From positions 1-24,500 of the IMG/VR virus record IMGVR_UViG_3300044858_000906: a stretch of 24,500 bases of DNA; one strand, 5' to 3'. The position numbers were made by a program, and so were the translations under genes. Below the pieces are notes generated by a model. The model saw only the letters and a program-made list of their open reading frames with translations. It made no database searches and was not told where the DNA came from. Shown one piece after another: positions 6,010 to 13,523 of this stretch. The stretch's first letter is position 1; every line of letters begins with the position of its first letter. The stretch is from a virus.

Positions 6010-7995
6010 ATGTTTAAACGAACAACCGCTATAAATAAATTATTGAAACTTGAAAAACGCAAAAAAGTAATTCAAGGCGGTACGAGTGCAGGTAAAACAT
6101 TTGGAATACTGCCAGTCTTAATTGATAGAGCAGCTAAAACACCACATTTAGAAATAAGTGTAGTAAGTGAAACAATACCACATTTGCGAAGAGGCGCAAT
6201 TAAAGACTTTTTAAAAATAATGGAATGGACGAACCGTTATGTAGATGCAAATTGGAACCGTTCACTATTAACATATAAATTTGCCAACGGTTCATATATT
6301 GAGTTCTTTAGTGCAGAACAAGAATCAAAGTTGCGAGGTGCAAGGCGTAATGTGCTTTACATTAACGAAGCAAACAATATTTCATTTGAAGCTTATCACC
6401 AATTAGCAATTAGAACAAGTGGCGAAATATGGTTGGACTTCAACCCTACTGCTGAATTTTGGGCGCATACCGAAGTTTTAAAAGACAATGACAGCGAACA
6501 TATAATACTTACCTACAAAGATAACGAGGCACTCCCTGAAACAATCATTCACGATATAGAACAAGCGCAACACAAAGCGCAAACATCAAGCTATTGGGCT
6601 AACTGGTGGAAGGTTTACGGACTTGGATTGATTGGTTCATTACAAGGTGTTGTATTCGATAATTGGAAACAGATTGAAAAGATACCAACAGATGCAAAAC
6701 TTTTAGGCTATGGAATGGATTTTGGTTTTACGAATGACCCAACCACATTAATCGCAGTTTACAAAACAAACAATCAACTTTACTTTGACGAGGTATTATA
6801 TCGTACTAACATGACAAATAATGAAATCGGTAACTTTATGAAGTCAGAAGGAATAGGTAGACCCTACGAAATAGTTGCGGATAGTGCAGAACCTAAATCA
6901 ATCGAAGAGTTAAGAAGGCAAGGATTTATGATTACACCTGCAACAAAAGGACCCGATTCAATTAAAATTGGTATTGATATTTTAAAACGTGAAAACTTCT
7001 TTGTTACTCAAAGTTCAATCAATTTAATTAAAGAGTTAAGGAGTTACGTTTGGGATACTGATAGAGATGGTAAGCTAACAGGAAAGCCAGTCGATTATTC
7101 AAATCATTGCTTTATAGGTGAAACTTTAATTACAACAAACAAAGGGCTAAAAAGAATTGATGAAATAAAAATAGGAGATAACGTTTTAACATCAAAAGGA
7201 TACAAAAAAGTTCAAAAAGTATTTAATAACGGTTTGCATCATGTGAATAAGTACTCGATACAATTAGATACTAATACTGTATATTTGACTGGTACAAATA
7301 ACCATAAAATAAAAACAACTAAATCATGGACAGAATTATCGAAATTGAAAAAGGGACAGCAAATTTTCCAACACAAACCTTTAAAGGGAAGCAATATAGC
7401 TTGTACAATGGAGAAAAGTATTTTAGTAGAGGAAATAAAAGACTTCATACAGAAGTTTGGAAATTTCATAAAGGAGAAATACCTAAAGACTATCATGTAC
7501 ATCATGTTGATGGGAATCAAAATAATAACGAAATATCAAATCTTAACCTTGTACATAAAACATTACATCAAAGATTCGAAGCGAAAAAAAGATTTAAAAA
7601 CAATCCAGAGTTTGCTAAAAGTTTTCATGCAAAAGGAATTGAGGCTGCAAAAGAATGGCACAAATCAAAACAAGGAATTGAATGGCATAAAAAGAATGGT
7701 AAAGAGTGTTGGATTAATAAACCTTTTACAGATAAAATATGCGAACAATGCGGAAAAGATTATAAAACAAGACACTCGGGCATATCTAAATACTGCCATC
7801 AAAACTGTAAAGCTACTGCACTTCGAGCAAGGAGAAAGTTACAAGGCTCAAGTATATGATTTAATGATAGAGGATTGCCACGAATATTTTGCAAATGGAA
7901 TCCTTGTTCATAATTGTGTTGATGCTATGAGGTATTTCGCACTTAATAAATTAAATAACCGACCAAGTGGCAAATACGCAACAATGAAAATTTAG
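6010..7995 (+). CDS. terL: Terminase large subunit precursor with intein
   Basis: The DNA-packaging motor and nuclease, encoded as a 661-residue precursor that should splice to 392 residues. The ATPase domain has Walker A QGGTSAGKT (22-30), Walker B VLYINE ending at E120, and motif C IWLDFNPT (140-147). The RuvC-like nuclease has GMDFGF with D237, VADS with D291 and, after the intein, CVDAMRY whose D638 is the third acidic residue. The intein occupies residues 367-635, between YSNH and CVDAMRY. Without splicing, the third acidic residue would be separated from its fold, so nuclease activity should depend on splicing. ATG 6010 is the first usual start, but the frame is open and protein-like back to 5953 without ATG, GTG or TTG. 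Confidence 0.93.
   Translation: MFKRTTAINKLLKLEKRKKVIQGGTSAGKTFGILPVLIDRAAKTPHLEISVVSETIPHLRRGAIKDFLKIMEWTNRYVDANWNRSLLTYKFANGSYIEFFSAEQESKLRGARRNVLYINEANNISFEAYHQLAIRTSGEIWLDFNPTAEFWAHTEVLKDNDSEHIILTYKDNEALPETIIHDIEQAQHKAQTSSYWANWWKVYGLGLIGSLQGVVFDNWKQIEKIPTDAKLLGYGMDFGFTNDPTTLIAVYKTNNQLYFDEVLYRTNMTNNEIGNFMKSEGIGRPYEIVADSAEPKSIEELRRQGFMITPATKGPDSIKIGIDILKRENFFVTQSSINLIKELRSYVWDTDRDGKLTGKPVDYSNHCFIGETLITTNKGLKRIDEIKIGDNVLTSKGYKKVQKVFNNGLHHVNKYSIQLDTNTVYLTGTNNHKIKTTKSWTELSKLKKGQQIFQHKPLKGSNIACTMEKSILVEEIKDFIQKFGNFIKEKYLKTIMYIMLMGIKIITKYQILTLYIKHYIKDSKRKKDLKTIQSLLKVFMQKELRLQKNGTNQNKELNGIKRMVKSVGLINLLQIKYANNAEKIIKQDTRAYLNTAIKTVKLLHFEQGESYKAQVYDLMIEDCHEYFANGILVHNCVDAMRYFALNKLNNRPSGKYATMKI
7108..7914 (+). 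other. Intein within TerL (269 residues), TerL frame
   Basis: A protein-splicing element. Block A begins with Cys1 (CFIGETLITTNKG). Then come GDNVLTSKGYKKVQKVFNNG and block B TGTNNHKIKT with the Thr and His of TxxH. The end carries block F VYDLMIEDCHEYFANG and block G ILVHN, giving the penultimate His and terminal Asn, and the +1 extein residue is Cys. All chemistry residues are present, so splicing should work. No LAGLIDADG endonuclease is seen in this frame. The stretch between blocks B and F is Lys/Ile-rich without a recognisable fold, because the same DNA encodes an HNH nuclease in another frame. Confidence 0.9.
7326..7859 (+). CDS. HNH endonuclease nested out of frame in the intein
   Basis: A 177-residue homing-type endonuclease read in the frame one base back (-1/+2) from TerL and lying wholly inside the intein. 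Residues about 26-85 are an HNH_3-type domain: a GEKYFSRGNKRLHTEVWKFH lead-in, then DYHVHHVDGNQNNN with H59, H60, D62 and N64, then ISNLNLV. A helical linker with two EWHK motifs follows. A C-terminal zinc finger has C139, C142, C157 and C161. The ORF is complete, starting at ATG 7326 just past block B and stopping at TGA 7857-7859 within the first codons of block F. No strong ribosome site is visible. It would presumably cut inteinless terL alleles. Confidence 0.88.
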   Translation: MDRIIEIEKGTANFPTQTFKGKQYSLYNGEKYFSRGNKRLHTEVWKFHKGEIPKDYHVHHVDGNQNNNEISNLNLVHKTLHQRFEAKKRFKNNPEFAKSFHAKGIEAAKEWHKSKQGIEWHKKNGKECWINKPFTDKICEQCGKDYKTRHSGISKYCHQNCKATALRARRKLQGSSI

Positions 7996-8014
7996 CAAAA
8001 AAGTACAAAATTTA

Positions 8015-8022
8015 TATATTAA
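8015..8022 (+). promoter_or_regulatory. Possible weak promoter before the tail chaperone
   Basis: TATATTAA at 8015-8022 lies in the 32-base gap between TerL and the chaperone gene, 5 bases before its ATG. It resembles the TATATTTG/TATATTTA boxes found before other operon heads in this window but matches the consensus poorly at its last bases. Position is the main reason for listing it. Confidence 0.25.
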
Positions 8023-8027
8023 ATAGA

Positions 8028-8630
8028 ATGAAGTTTGAAAAAATAACCATTAGTCAGTTTATAAAATGCAAAACAATTGCAGAACTTGAAACCGATCCAT
8101 TAAATCGTAACATTAAATTGCTAGCTGAATTAACAAACAAAACTTTTGATGAAATAGAGTCGATGCCAATTGAAGACTTAACAAAATCATTAAAAGCATT
8201 TAGTGAAATAGAGAACTTAAATCCAAACGCAAGAGTGAAAATGGATTTTAAAGTAAAGGGCAGAAGGTTTAAATGTATTTGGCAAACACAAAAGTTAAAG
8301 GCAGCACAATACATTGATGCAACTTCATTCTGCAAAGATGAGGCGAATATTATAAACAACATTCACAATATACTTGCAGCGATATGTGTTGAAAAGACTT
8401 GGTATGGCAAAGTAAAAAAATACGATGGTGCAAATCATAAAGAGGTTGCAGACTTGTTTTTAAACCACATGAAAATTGAGCAGGCATATCCTATCATGCT
8501 TTTTTTTTGCAGGTACTACAAGGAATTAGCAGACAATATCCTAATTTATTTGGAATCGGAATCGGTGAAAGCAATGGAGAGAGTGAAGCCAATATTGGAC
8601 AAACATTTGAAACAAAATGGGGTTGGATAG
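8028..8630 (+). CDS. Tail assembly chaperone, zero-frame product
   Basis: A 200-residue protein. The N-terminal part (TIAELETDPLNRNIKLLAEL, then TNKTFDEIESMPIEDL) followed by a beta-rich VKMDFKVKGRRFKCIW and a helical LKAAQYIDATSF unit is what I associate with tail assembly chaperones of Bacteroidota siphoviruses. These proteins coat the tape measure during tail assembly and, like lambda gpG, are made together with a longer frameshifted form. The codon series CTT TTT TTT TGC at 8499-8510 contains the slip site. In the zero frame, translation continues 40 residues past it to a stop at 8630. The tape measure gene is unusually far downstream (13523). Confidence 0.65.
   Translation: MKFEKITISQFIKCKTIAELETDPLNRNIKLLAELTNKTFDEIESMPIEDLTKSLKAFSEIENLNPNARVKMDFKVKGRRFKCIWQTQKLKAAQYIDATSFCKDEANIINNIHNILAAICVEKTWYGKVKKYDGANHKEVADLFLNHMKIEQAYPIMLFFCRYYKELADNILIYLESESVKAMERVKPILDKHLKQNGVG
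8500..8508 (+). promoter_or_regulatory. Slippery T9 run for -1 programmed frameshifting
   Basis: Nine consecutive T bases give the perfect heptamer T-TTT-TTT at 8501-8507 in the zero frame of the chaperone gene. A -1 slip re-pairs both tRNAs exactly and continues with TTG CAG GTA into the 8507-8782 frame. The -1 frame has a stop at 8477-8479 and no ATG before the slip, so the downstream ORF is most simply reached by slippage. I could not identify a convincing stimulatory pseudoknot by eye. Confidence 0.7.
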
Positions 8631-8782
8631 TAGCAATTAACAACCTTGCAAACAATGATAGAAGTAAGTGGGAATACTTTGAAGATATGAACATAATAGA
8701 GTTCTTAAACACATTAGTATTTTATAAGGATAAAAGTGAAGACGATAAAATAAAATGGCAAGCAGCAAAACAAATACAATAA
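8507..8782 (+). CDS. Tail assembly chaperone -1 frameshift extension
   Basis: An open frame of about 91 codons overlapping the end of the chaperone gene by 124 bases, in the -1 frame. Reached by slippage at 8501-8507, it would give a fusion of about 160 zero-frame residues plus this extension, ending at TAA 8782. The peptide looks like a real protein: TKWGWIVAINNLANNDRSKW is followed by FEDMNIIEFLNTLVFYKDK, a pattern I recall from small proteins next to tail chaperones in Bacteroidota phages. Independent initiation at TTG 8507 is possible but less likely. In lambda the analogous extension (the T part of gpGT) recruits the tail tube protein. Confidence 0.7.
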   Translation: MQVLQGISRQYPNLFGIGIGESNGESEANIGQTFETKWGWIVAINNLANNDRSKWEYFEDMNIIEFLNTLVFYKDKSEDDKIKWQAAKQIQ

Positions 8783-8937
8783 CAATAAAATATAAAGTAA
8801 CTATTTATGGCAAATTAATTAGGTTGTGTAGAAAAACTTTTGCACTACCATTTTTATTAAAGTTTATAAATAAATTTCCAATAGCAATTATGCAGATACC
8901 TAAGTTGGGAAAAGAATTAGTTTATTTAAAAAAATAA
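8755..8937 (+). CDS. Small hypothetical protein (60 aa)
   Basis: A 60-residue, strongly basic and hydrophobic protein. Its ATG at 8755 overlaps the end of the chaperone extension by 28 bases, and it ends 4 bases before the next gene. The segment FALPFLLKFINKFPIAIMQI could be one membrane-associated helix. The gene fills what would otherwise be an empty stretch in a tightly packed operon, which is the main evidence for it. Function unknown. Confidence 0.5.
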   Translation: MASSKTNTITIKYKVTIYGKLIRLCRKTFALPFLLKFINKFPIAIMQIPKLGKELVYLKK

Positions 8938-8941
8938 AACA

Positions 8942-9541
8942 ATGGCAGCAAGCGCAAAGGACATAGGTAGTAAGTATGGTAGTTCGGTTGATAACTTTGA
9001 AAAGGATTTAGTAAAAGGTGTTGATGGTGTGTTTTTAGATTGGGCTAATGTTTCAATACTGATTATGCGAAAGATAATTACACGCAAGGCACGAACAGGT
9101 CAAGCGAGTACATTAGCGGCCGACATAGCACCTAAACCTTTTAAAAACGGAATACAAATAGTAACAACACAAGACTATTGGCAGTACATTGATGAAGGTG
9201 TACAAGGTGTAAAAAGTCAAACTAAAGCACCTAACTCACAATTTAAATTTAAAAATTTAGGTGTGCCAAAACAAATGTGGAAATCTTTTATTAAGTACGC
9301 CGCAAGAACTGAAGCAAAAGAAATAAAAGGAATAACACTTTCAACAAAAGGTAAAAGTAAAATACAAGCAGGAAGGGACTTAATAACAGTTGCTAAAGGT
9401 TTGGCAGTAGCTACAAAAATAAGCGGTATAAAACCAATGCGATATGTTGAACCAGCAGTAGGTTCAGCAAGAATTAAAAAGCTGAATCAAGCTTTATCTA
9501 AAGAAATGAAAACAGTAATAACAATGGCAATAATTAAATAA
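8942..9541 (+). CDS. HK97 gp10-like neck/tail completion protein
   Basis: A 199-residue basic protein. The core TQDYWQYIDEGVQGVKS, followed by FKFKNLGVPKQMWKSFIKYA and a C-terminal MRYVEPAVGSARIKK, resembles the HK97 gp10-like family of minor structural proteins that sit at the head-tail junction or complete the tail. This is a pattern-based call. Phage virion morphogenesis protein is the alternative label. It lies between the chaperone genes and two large structural genes, consistent with tail or neck assembly. Its stop overlaps the next start (TAATG). Confidence 0.55.
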   Translation: MAASAKDIGSKYGSSVDNFEKDLVKGVDGVFLDWANVSILIMRKIITRKARTGQASTLAADIAPKPFKNGIQIVTTQDYWQYIDEGVQGVKSQTKAPNSQFKFKNLGVPKQMWKSFIKYAARTEAKEIKGITLSTKGKSKIQAGRDLITVAKGLAVATKISGIKPMRYVEPAVGSARIKKLNQALSKEMKTVITMAIIK

Positions 9542-10704
9542 TGGCAATTACAATACTTTCAAGCCCGAATCAGTTCATGGCTGCTTATAATCAAGTGGCA
9601 TATACAGTAAGCAGTAATAATACTGCGCAACCTAATTTCAACTTTATAATTGATGTGAATCAAACGAGCGGTATAAGCAATCCATTAGCGAGGTTAAAAT
9701 ATCCGAAGCAACCTAACAGTAGCACTTTGACATTTGACATTGGCAGCGTTTTAAAAAACTATGTAAGCTATGATTTTAAAGCAGCAATGGAAGATGTATG
9801 TACGGCAAATGATAACAGCCAATTGAAATATTTTTTGCAGTTTAGAGAATTGTATGATGTGAGCGGAATACCTACGTTAAGCGGTGTATTAGCAAGTAAC
9901 CCAACAACACCAAGCACAACAAGTTATCAAATGGCAGGGAATGCTATATTTGATTTTGAGGATTTTACACCAACAAGTTATGCAGGTGTTGAAGTGGCAA
10001 CACATGGCTTTTTAAATACATCTTTACCCGAAAAAATTGAGCCAAATCAAAATAAAATATTAACTTTTTTGCGCAACGCAACGATGTTTGATACAGTGCG
10101 AATTACAAGTGGTGGTGTTAATTATGATGAGCCTATATATACTCCAATTACAAACAAACATTTGTTCAATATAAATGCAGGTGATTTGCTATTGCTAATT
10201 CAAGGCGTAGTAGTGGTTAATAATACATACACAGTATCATTAGTAAACTTAGGGACTGTAATATGCAGTAAAGTATTTACTTATGAAACACCATGCAGTC
10301 AGTACCCAACAGTAAGGCTACATTGGTTAAACAAATTAGGTGGATTTGATTCATTTAACTTTGAAAAAAACACAGTAAATGCAACTGAAATAGAGCGCAA
10401 ACAATTTAAAGCACCATTACCAATAGGTTATTCAACAAGTGATAGGTTAAAGACTAATTACAACACAACTGTAAATGATGTTATAACTATTAACAGCGAT
10501 TGGATAAGTGCAGAACAAAGCTTGTTATTTGAAGAGTTGAGTAATAGCCCTGTAATATATTTAGAAAGAAGTTCAGATGATTTTGTTGCTGTTAATATTT
10601 TAAATTCTAGTTATGAAATTAAGACCTTTTTAACTGATAGAAAAATGTTCAATGTAACATTTGAAATTGAATACAGCTACTCACGTTATAGACAATCTTT
10701 ATAA
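9541..10704 (+). CDS. Phage structural protein, likely tail (387 aa)
   Basis: A 387-residue, Asn/Thr/Ser-rich, beta-dominated protein with few charged helices, typical of virion proteins. The N-terminus (MAITILSSPNQFMAAYNQV) leads into FNFIIDVNQTSGI and a repeated sandwich-like pattern. No enzymatic motif, signal peptide or membrane segment is seen. Start and stop both overlap neighbours as TAATG, so it is probably co-translated with the 939-residue protein that follows. Its place upstream of the tape measure suggests a distal tail or baseplate part, but I cannot assign a precise role. Confidence 0.6.
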   Translation: MAITILSSPNQFMAAYNQVAYTVSSNNTAQPNFNFIIDVNQTSGISNPLARLKYPKQPNSSTLTFDIGSVLKNYVSYDFKAAMEDVCTANDNSQLKYFLQFRELYDVSGIPTLSGVLASNPTTPSTTSYQMAGNAIFDFEDFTPTSYAGVEVATHGFLNTSLPEKIEPNQNKILTFLRNATMFDTVRITSGGVNYDEPIYTPITNKHLFNINAGDLLLLIQGVVVVNNTYTVSLVNLGTVICSKVFTYETPCSQYPTVRLHWLNKLGGFDSFNFEKNTVNATEIERKQFKAPLPIGYSTSDRLKTNYNTTVNDVITINSDWISAEQSLLFEELSNSPVIYLERSSDDFVAVNILNSSYEIKTFLTDRKMFNVTFEIEYSYSRYRQSL

Positions 10705-13523
10705 TGAATCAAAACCGATTAATCATAAATCAAATTGCAGGTGCAAACATAGTTGAATATGAACTTGACTTGTTTGATAACGTGCCAATACCTGTTAACA
10801 AAAGTATCATTGATATTCAAAACATAGCCGAACGCAAAAGTGATTTCACCAAAACAATTACATTGCCTGGCACTCATAACAACAATGATATTTTTAGTAA
10901 TATATTTAACTTAGCTAGGTCAGTTGAAAATGATAATACATATAATTTCGCACCTGACTTTAACCCAAATTTAAAAGCTGATGCAATACTTTATAAGAAC
11001 GGAATTGTACAAATAAAAGGATATTTACAACTAACAAATATAAATGTAACTGATGATTATGAAATTGAATATGAAGTAATAATTATTGGAAGAACTGCTA
11101 ATTTATTTCAGGACTTAGGCGATAAGAAACTAAATGAATTAGACTTGTCAGCATTTGACCATACGTGGAATTACACAAACATTTCAGCAAGTTGGACACC
11201 TAGTTCTGTTATCGGTTATTATTATGGACTAATTGACAATGGGTTAAGTTCAAATCAACAAGGCTACTATACTGAAAATTTTAAACCTCAAATATTTTTA
11301 AAAGTTATTGTTGATGCAATTTTTAAGGATGCAGGATATAGATATGCGTCACTTTTTTTTACAAGTGGAAAATATACCAAGCTAGTAGTTCCAACAACAC
11401 AAAACAAATTATTATTAACAACGCAGCAAGTAACCGATAGAACATTTATAGCGGATAGAATAGTAAACAGTGGTTTAATTTCTTTACCACAAAGTGGCTT
11501 TACTGTATTACCATTTAATAATATTGCTTTACAGAGTACACCTGCTGGGTATAATAGTACAACATTTATTTATACTATACCAACAGGAGCAAGTGGTGTT
11601 TATTCTTTTGCTTGTAATATTGATATGACTTTTTTATATGATAATTTCAATAGTAATAACTGTGGAGTTGATTATAGTTTTTTAATTAAAAAGGGTTCAA
11701 GTTTATTATTCCAAACAGGTAGGGATTCAACTACAATAACATTTCCAAGTCAAACAATTAAAACAAGTTTTCAGAGTCAAGAAGTTTTTTGTAGTGCAGG
11801 TGAGCAAATAGAGGTTCAGTTATTTTTTGAAAACAATACAGATATAAACAACACTTTTGATTTAAGATTAAATACAACTTCTAATTTCTTTTCAATTGTA
11901 AACCCTAATTTAACTATTGGTAGTACAATGCAACTTGCAAATTGTTTGCCAAGCGACATTACACAAGCAGATTTTTTACTATCAATTATAAACTTATTTA
12001 ATCTTTACATTGAGCCAACAGCACTTGACGAAAAAACATTAAAGATTGAACCACGTGATGAATTTTATACAACTGATATAATTGATTTAACAAACAAAAT
12101 AGATGTATCAAAACCTATCGAAATTACACCACTATCAGAATTAAAATACAAAGAATATCTATACACGTTTAGCGAAGACAAAGACGAATTAAATACTATA
12201 TTTCAAAGTAAATATACCTATCCTTATGGGTCATATTTAAAGAGTGTAAACAATGACTTTGTAAAAGAACAATATAAGACTAAAACATTATTTGCACCAA
12301 CTCCATTGAATGGAATTAGAAATAAAAATCCAAAGGTTGTATTTAGTGAAATTGTTTTTTTAGATTCAAGTGGTAAAAGAACAGATGGCACAAGTAAGCT
12401 AAGACTACTATTTGCAGGGGGGTTGAGTGATTTTATAGGTACAAGTTATTTTAGCTTACGTGACCCTGATGGCACGTTCCATTTTATTGATAGTTATCCA
12501 TACGTTGGGCATTTAGATAGCATCACAAATCCGACCTTTGATGTTAATTTTTACACCCCACAACAATTATTTTATGGCAAATCATCAAGTATAAAATATA
12601 CTGATAACAATCTATTCAATTTATATCATAAGAAAGGAGTTGAAGAGATTACAAATAAGGATTCAAAGACTGTTAAGTTTCATGTTAAATTATCCGAAAA
12701 CGATATTAACAAACTTTCGTTTAGAAGCCTATATTTTATTGACAAGCAATATTACCGACTATATGAATTAGACTTTGATAGTAACAGCGAAGAGCCTGCA
12801 GTTTTAACCTTTTTGCAGCTTGCAAATGTTGAATCATTTGTGGGCAGTCAAAGTAATATAAATGGGGGTGGCGATGGTGTAGCAGTTATTGAAATTGATG
12901 TACAAAGGAATGGTAATACACTAACAAAAGGCGGTGATATTTTGTTGTTAGGAAGAGAGAATAATGTTAGCGGTGATATAAATCTAATTAACTCAAATGG
13001 GAACCTTGTAAATGGTGAGCGAATAAGCGTTTTAGGTGGCGAAAACAACATATTAAATAGCACAGATGGAACATACTTAGGCTGTGAAGATTTTACAAGC
13101 GTAAGGAATGGTGAAGTGGTAATAAAAAACATTGACCAACCGTTGCTTACAACACGAATATTGACAGTTGCCGAACTTAAATCACTACATACTACACCTA
13201 TTCAATTACTTGCATCGGTTGATGGTTATTGGATTGAAATATATGATGCTTATATTACTGTGTTCTTTGAATCAGCAACACCAGTAGCATATAACAATCA
13301 CAAACTACACTTACAATACAGTGGCGATGGCACTCACTTATTAGAGTTTGACAATGGAATAACAAGGGTAACAGTAGCAACAAAACAAAGAGGTATAAAC
13401 ATAAACGATTTACCATTTAAGAACTTAGCAGTACAAATACATAGCGCAGGAAACTTAGGAACAAGTGGGAATGGAAAAGCATTAATAGAGTTAGAATACA
13501 GACTACATAGAATCATAACATAA
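10704..13523 (+). CDS. Large tail/baseplate protein with receptor-binding-like C-terminus
   Basis: A 939-residue protein, the largest in the window. Residues 1-130 contain the pattern KSDFTKTITLPGTHNNNDIF, which I associate with large tail proteins of Bacteroidota phages. A beta-rich middle (about 130-700) includes YRLYELDFDSNSEEPAVLTF. Residues about 740-800 contain short repeating turns with LLLGRENN and VLGGENN, resembling beta-roll or beta-helix rungs. The last 130 residues (from about TPIQLLASVDGYWIEIY) look like a small beta-sandwich tip domain seen in tail fibres. I infer a baseplate hub or fibre with a host-contact tip. Start and stop overlap both neighbours (TAATG). Confidence 0.65.
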   Translation: MNQNRLIINQIAGANIVEYELDLFDNVPIPVNKSIIDIQNIAERKSDFTKTITLPGTHNNNDIFSNIFNLARSVENDNTYNFAPDFNPNLKADAILYKNGIVQIKGYLQLTNINVTDDYEIEYEVIIIGRTANLFQDLGDKKLNELDLSAFDHTWNYTNISASWTPSSVIGYYYGLIDNGLSSNQQGYYTENFKPQIFLKVIVDAIFKDAGYRYASLFFTSGKYTKLVVPTTQNKLLLTTQQVTDRTFIADRIVNSGLISLPQSGFTVLPFNNIALQSTPAGYNSTTFIYTIPTGASGVYSFACNIDMTFLYDNFNSNNCGVDYSFLIKKGSSLLFQTGRDSTTITFPSQTIKTSFQSQEVFCSAGEQIEVQLFFENNTDINNTFDLRLNTTSNFFSIVNPNLTIGSTMQLANCLPSDITQADFLLSIINLFNLYIEPTALDEKTLKIEPRDEFYTTDIIDLTNKIDVSKPIEITPLSELKYKEYLYTFSEDKDELNTIFQSKYTYPYGSYLKSVNNDFVKEQYKTKTLFAPTPLNGIRNKNPKVVFSEIVFLDSSGKRTDGTSKLRLLFAGGLSDFIGTSYFSLRDPDGTFHFIDSYPYVGHLDSITNPTFDVNFYTPQQLFYGKSSSIKYTDNNLFNLYHKKGVEEITNKDSKTVKFHVKLSENDINKLSFRSLYFIDKQYYRLYELDFDSNSEEPAVLTFLQLANVESFVGSQSNINGGGDGVAVIEIDVQRNGNTLTKGGDILLLGRENNVSGDINLINSNGNLVNGERISVLGGENNILNSTDGTYLGCEDFTSVRNGEVVIKNIDQPLLTTRILTVAELKSLHTTPIQLLASVDGYWIEIYDAYITVFFESATPVAYNNHKLHLQYSGDGTHLLEFDNGITRVTVATKQRGININDLPFKNLAVQIHSAGNLGTSGNGKALIELEYRLHRIIT

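Noticed and set aside
7326-7859. Reading the out-of-frame HNH in TerL as the result of sequencing indels
   Set aside because: Two compensating indels would be needed, yet the TerL frame stays open through the whole stretch and the HNH ORF has its own start and stop between the splicing blocks. I keep it as a check for reads but not as the main explanation.
7326-7859. LAGLIDADG (DOD) endonuclease in the intein
   Set aside because: No LAGLIDADG-like motif was found in the TerL frame; the in-frame linker is a Lys/Ile-rich shadow of the HNH gene.
8509-8600. Stimulatory pseudoknot downstream of the T9 slip site
   Set aside because: No stable stem was found by eye in the 60 bases after the run; a T9 run can slip without one.
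12848-13132. Antisense ORF under the large tail protein
   Set aside because: Low-complexity, Ser/Pro/Phe-rich antisense reading of a real gene; all other evidence points to the + strand.
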